In this document: positions 6,259 through 8,475 of the stretch, piece after piece
How positions within the stretch are numbered: the stretch's first letter is position 1
Layout: each line of letters starts with the position of its first letter
Source: Candidatus Dojkabacteria bacterium
GTDB lineage: Bacteria; Patescibacteriota; Dojkabacteria; B142; OLB20
DNA: 8,475 nucleotides
NCBI GenBank assembly: GCA_020429485.1
Contig: JAGQLK010000041.1
Location: forward strand, 1 to 8,475
Direction: 5' to 3'
The notes under the pieces: model-generated
Seen by the model: the letters and a program-made list of their open reading frames with translations, nothing else
Databases searched by the model: none
Told to the model about the DNA's origin: nothing
Program-made: the position numbers and the translations under genes

Positions 6259-7527
6259 ATGAATATTAGTTACAAATTTGAAAACTCTGGGTTTAGTAGA
6301 GAAGAGATGAATTCTCTTGCTGATGATCTATTTGGCTATATAGAGGACATTAAGACTGAAGTGAATGAAGAAGGTTATGATTCCTATGAGAGCTCAGTAG
6401 AACTGCCATTTGATGAAGATTATATTTCCAAAAGCTATGAATTGGCAGATAGATATGATGATGAGGCATTTACAAAAGTAATAGTAATAGGTATTGGTGG
6501 TTCAAATTTGGGAACATGGGCTATTTATTCAGCACTTGAGGCTGAACGAGAAATGCTTTTTGCTGATACAGTTGATCCAGAAGGTATTGCAGAATTAATT
6601 TATGAAATTCAGGATGCCTATGAAAATGATGAGAGAGTGCTACTTGTTTATATTAGTAAATCAGGTTCAACAACAGAGTCTGCAGCTAATTTTGGAGTAC
6701 TGGCAGATGAATTAAGTAAATATGAAGATGATCTATCTCAGAACGTTGTGGTGATTTCAAATGAAGGATCGAAATTATGGAAATATGCTGAGAGGATGAA
6801 TTATGGACGTCTAGTGATTCCAGGTCCTGTTGGAGGTAGATATTCTGTACTAACAAGTGTTGGAATATTTCCTTTAGCATTTGCTGGAATTGATACAGAA
6901 AATCTTTTGCAGGGTGCAAAGGACATGGCTAAAAAATGCTTAGAGAAAGATTTAGACGAGAATCTAGCGTTACAAAGTGCCTTAGCCATCTATCTTAATT
7001 ATAAGCACGAGAATAAACTACATAATTCATTTATCTTCACAAAGAGGCTAGCAAAATTTGGTGCATGGTATAGACAGTTAACTGCTGAAAGTCTAGGTAA
7101 AGATGGCCTCGGCATCATGCCTGAAATTTCTATAGGTACAACTGATCTTCATTCTGTTGCGCAGTTCTATTTTGATGGTTCTGTACCTATGTTTACGACA
7201 TTCATCTCAGTTGAAAATCCAGATTATGACTATAAAGTTTCGGATAATCTAGGGTTAGGAGAATTAGTAGAGAATATTGAGGGGAAGTCTTTGAAAGATA
7301 TAATGCAAGCAATACTCAGTGGTGTCAAAGAAAGCTATAAAGAACGAAATATGAATTTTGGTGAGATAACTCTAGAAGATATCTCGGCATATAACTATGG
7401 TGCATTACTACAAATGAAAATGCTTGAGGTTATGTTCTTAGGAAAGCTGCTCAATATCAATGCTTTTGATCAACCAGCAGTCGAATTATATAAAGAGGCA
7501 ACCCGAAAAATTCTAGAAAACTCATAA
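6259..7527 (+). CDS. pgi: Glucose-6-phosphate isomerase
   Basis: It interconverts glucose 6-phosphate and fructose 6-phosphate in the cytoplasm, linking glycolysis, sugar-nucleotide synthesis and the pentose phosphate route. Visible motifs are GIGGSNLG (78-85), the phosphate-binding SKSGSTTE (133-140), GGRYSVLTSVG (192-202), WYRQLTAESLGK (270-281) with the catalytic-base position Glu277, GTTDLHSVAQ (293-302) with His298, and NAFDQPAVELYK (401-412) with Lys412. All active-site positions expected for the family are present. At 422 aa it is close to the short Firmicutes form and far shorter than the 549-aa E. coli enzyme. The start ATG follows AAGAAG, at best a weak SD, 7 bases after the upstream stop, so it is surely in the same transcript. 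I see no intrinsic terminator after it. Confidence 0.96.
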   Translation: MNISYKFENSGFSREEMNSLADDLFGYIEDIKTEVNEEGYDSYESSVELPFDEDYISKSYELADRYDDEAFTKVIVIGIGGSNLGTWAIYSALEAEREMLFADTVDPEGIAELIYEIQDAYENDERVLLVYISKSGSTTESAANFGVLADELSKYEDDLSQNVVVISNEGSKLWKYAERMNYGRLVIPGPVGGRYSVLTSVGIFPLAFAGIDTENLLQGAKDMAKKCLEKDLDENLALQSALAIYLNYKHENKLHNSFIFTKRLAKFGAWYRQLTAESLGKDGLGIMPEISIGTTDLHSVAQFYFDGSVPMFTTFISVENPDYDYKVSDNLGLGELVENIEGKSLKDIMQAILSGVKESYKERNMNFGEITLEDISAYNYGALLQMKMLEVMFLGKLLNINAFDQPAVELYKEATRKILENS

Positions 7528-7652
7528 CAAGTGTAAGCAATTGCTAAAATCAATATCCTATAATAATCAGTGCGCATATATCTCATAGTATACAAGCACG
7601 ATCATGCTACTTTCTATGCCTAGTCCAGAGGGATTATCCAGCAACAAGTATC

Positions 7653-7681
7653 TTTCGATTTAGACTGGTATATGGTATAAT
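7653..7681 (+). promoter_or_regulatory. Extended -10 promoter for the small membrane protein gene
   Basis: TTTCGA (7653-7658), a 17-base spacer, then TGG-TATAAT ending at 7681: a good -10 with the extended TGN element. Transcription would begin near 7688. In the preceding stretch (7528-7652) I see only another TATAAT (7559-7564) without a -35, a small AGCA/TGCT inverted repeat around 7595-7608, and no gene or terminator. Confidence 0.55.
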
Positions 7682-7687
7682 GGATAT

Positions 7688-7844
7688 ATAACCTGCTCAT
7701 TAAAACCATATACTTTCATTAACTCTCCCTTTTCTTTCAGCAACTAACAGCGAATGCTTTAGATGTTGAATCTCGGGGGAGAGCATGTCGGCTTAGGCTG
7801 ACATTGTATCCATATTATTGAGCTAAAAGCTCAAGGAGGTGTCT
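7688..7844 (+). promoter_or_regulatory. Structured 5' leader ending in a strong SD
   Basis: This leader of about 157 nt can form at least three helices. CTCTCCC (7723-7729) pairs with GGGAGAG (7777-7783). ATGTCGGC (7785-7792) pairs with GCTGACAT (7797-7804) around a TTAG loop. GAGCT (7820-7824) pairs with AGCTC (7828-7832). The SD AGGAGG (7834-7839) follows one base later, 5 bases before the ATG. The arrangement resembles a cis-regulatory leader, but it matches no riboswitch class I recognise. Confidence 0.45.
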
Positions 7845-8180
7845 ATGACACAACCCGCCCCGAATGGGCAAAGCGGTACGCAAGTACCCAAACCCAAAGT
7901 CAGATTTCTGATCTTGATTGCTGTTTTGTCAATCATGTTGACAGGTGTTGTACTGTTGATATTGATTCCAAGCGGCACTCCGATCTGGAAAACTGTACTG
8001 GTGGGAATTCTCATGTTTGTAGGAGCATACGGTGGACTGTTAGCCGTCCTACTCATGCGCCTCTGGAGTGGACTCTCTTGGCGATATTGGTGGGTGACTG
8101 TTTCATTATTCGCGTTCAGTATTGGCGTGATCATTTTTGACATAGTCATATTTGCCCGTCGCTTTCTGCGAATTGGGTAA
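7845..8180 (+). CDS. Small three-helix membrane protein, unknown function
   Basis: The protein is 111 aa and I do not recognise the family. A proline-rich polar N-terminus (1-19, ending in basic PKPKVR) precedes three hydrophobic helices at about 21-41, 49-71 and 82-104, with a Trp-rich loop (WSGLSWRYWW, 74-83) between the second and third. The tail is basic (ARRFLRIG). The positive charges at both ends do not agree on one topology for three spans, so one helix may be peripheral or the number may be miscounted. The start is ATG 7845, set by the SD AGGAGG 5 bases upstream; the GTG at 7839 lies inside that SD. By hand count 157 of 336 bases are G or C (47%), against about 35% in sampled parts of pgi, and CGC, CCC and GCG codons appear that neighbours avoid. 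This suggests recent transfer or a different selective history. Confidence 0.75.
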   Translation: MTQPAPNGQSGTQVPKPKVRFLILIAVLSIMLTGVVLLILIPSGTPIWKTVLVGILMFVGAYGGLLAVLLMRLWSGLSWRYWWVTVSLFAFSIGVIIFDIVIFARRFLRIG

Positions 8181-8212
8181 GTAACCCCGATATAGGATAA
8201 GTCCAAACCCCC

Positions 8213-8327
8213 GAACGACGCTGCGCTGATCAATGCGAATAAACTCTGTTGAGAACACTAGCCAAGAAGGCCACCCCAGAGAGGGAAACAAAAAACTCAC
8301 AGATTATTCGTACAGCGCAGCTAGTTC
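8213..8327 (+). repeat. Long imperfect inverted repeat (structured RNA or fold-back element)
   Basis: The two arms match over about 28 base pairs in register. GAAC (8213-8216) pairs with GTTC (8324-8327), GCTGCGCTG (8220-8228) with CAGCGCAGC (8313-8321), CGAATAA (8236-8242) with TTATTCG (8304-8310), TCTGT (8245-8249) with ACAGA (8299-8303), and GAG (8251-8253) with CTC (8296-8298). The 42-nt interior holds two possible small hairpins, GCC/GGC (8261-8271) and CCC/GGG (8274-8285). No U-run follows, so it is not a classic terminator. It could be a small RNA, a 3'-UTR structure or a miniature fold-back repeat. Confidence 0.55.
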
Positions 8328-8338
8328 TTAAAGTTCTC

Positions 8339-8367
8339 TCGTTGAATTATTGCAACGATGCTATAAT
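8339..8367 (+). promoter_or_regulatory. Extended -10 promoter of the last gene, with inverted repeat
   Basis: TGC-TATAAT (8359-8367) is a perfect extended -10. The -35 position (TCGTTG, 8339-8344) is poor. CGTTG (8340-8344) and CAACG (8353-8357) form an inverted repeat inside the spacer, a possible operator. Transcription would start within a base or two of the ATG at 8373. Confidence 0.5.
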
Positions 8368-8372
8368 TCACC

Positions 8373-8475
8373 ATGGATAAAATAGAAAAGTTTCTACAAA
8401 AAAAGATATTCCCTGATTTAGAACAAGGAAGATATGATTGGGACCTCCCACATACCAAACTCGTGGTCAAGAAGA
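8373..8475 (+). CDS. N-terminus of an unidentified protein (possibly HD-domain), cut by window end
   Basis: Only 34 codons are present, starting ATG GAT AAA ATA. The segment contains PDLEQGRYDWDLPHTKLVV. From memory, a similar pattern (an LEKGR-x-x-W-D-x-PHT-like run) begins some HD-domain phosphohydrolases, but the metal-binding HD motif itself would lie beyond the window. The family call is therefore weak. Base composition is AT-rich again, like comF and pgi. There is no SD. With TATAAT ending 5 bases before the ATG, the mRNA is probably leaderless or nearly so. Confidence 0.55.
   Translation, partial: MDKIEKFLQKKIFPDLEQGRYDWDLPHTKLVVKK

Noticed and set aside
7604..7663. 19-residue ORF in the gap after pgi
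   Set aside because: No SD, no recognisable sequence, and it overlaps the -35 region of a good promoter.
7823..8233. 136-aa reverse ORF over the small membrane protein gene
   Set aside because: It is antisense to a gene with a strong SD and clear membrane helices, and its own translation shows no domain or hydrophobic pattern.
8233..8331. 32-codon forward ORF inside the inverted repeat
   Set aside because: It has no SD, is hydrophilic and low in complexity, and is better explained by the paired arms of the repeat.

Overview
This 8.5-kb window is a compact, AT-rich bacterial segment (about 35% G+C where I counted by hand). It looks like a member of the Candidate Phyla Radiation (Patescibacteria) or another streamlined uncultured bacterium. 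The signs are short gaps between genes, almost no Shine-Dalgarno (SD) sites, a divergent valyl-tRNA synthetase, a ComF homologue, and a short glucose-6-phosphate isomerase. The lineage is an inference; there is no rRNA or ribosomal protein here to test it.

Layout. A forward gene (123-1439) encodes a soluble histidine-kinase-like ATPase with a degenerate nucleotide-binding box. It meets valS (4327-1454, reverse) tail to tail. The ValRS carries a complete histidine-phosphatase (phosphoglycerate-mutase-like) domain inserted into its catalytic core. Upstream of valS, about 280 bases fold as a T-box leader. The canonical T-box bulge is present, a GUC (Val) triplet lies in a very short Stem I candidate, and the expression platform appears to be translational. 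Its antisequestrator shares a strand with a hairpin that ends exactly at the valS start codon.

Divergent from valS, a probable operon runs comF (4714-5412), a membrane-anchored exported protein of unknown function (5457-6251), and pgi (6259-7527).

From about 7680 to 8330 the character changes. Here there is a G+C-richer small three-helix membrane protein gene (7845-8180) with a textbook SD and a structured 5' leader. It is followed by a 115-nt imperfect inverted repeat that looks like a structured RNA or fold-back element. The window ends in the first 34 codons of a gene that seems to be transcribed almost leaderless from an extended -10 promoter.

The most unusual items are the ValRS-phosphatase fusion with its T-box leader, and the structured module at 7680-8330.
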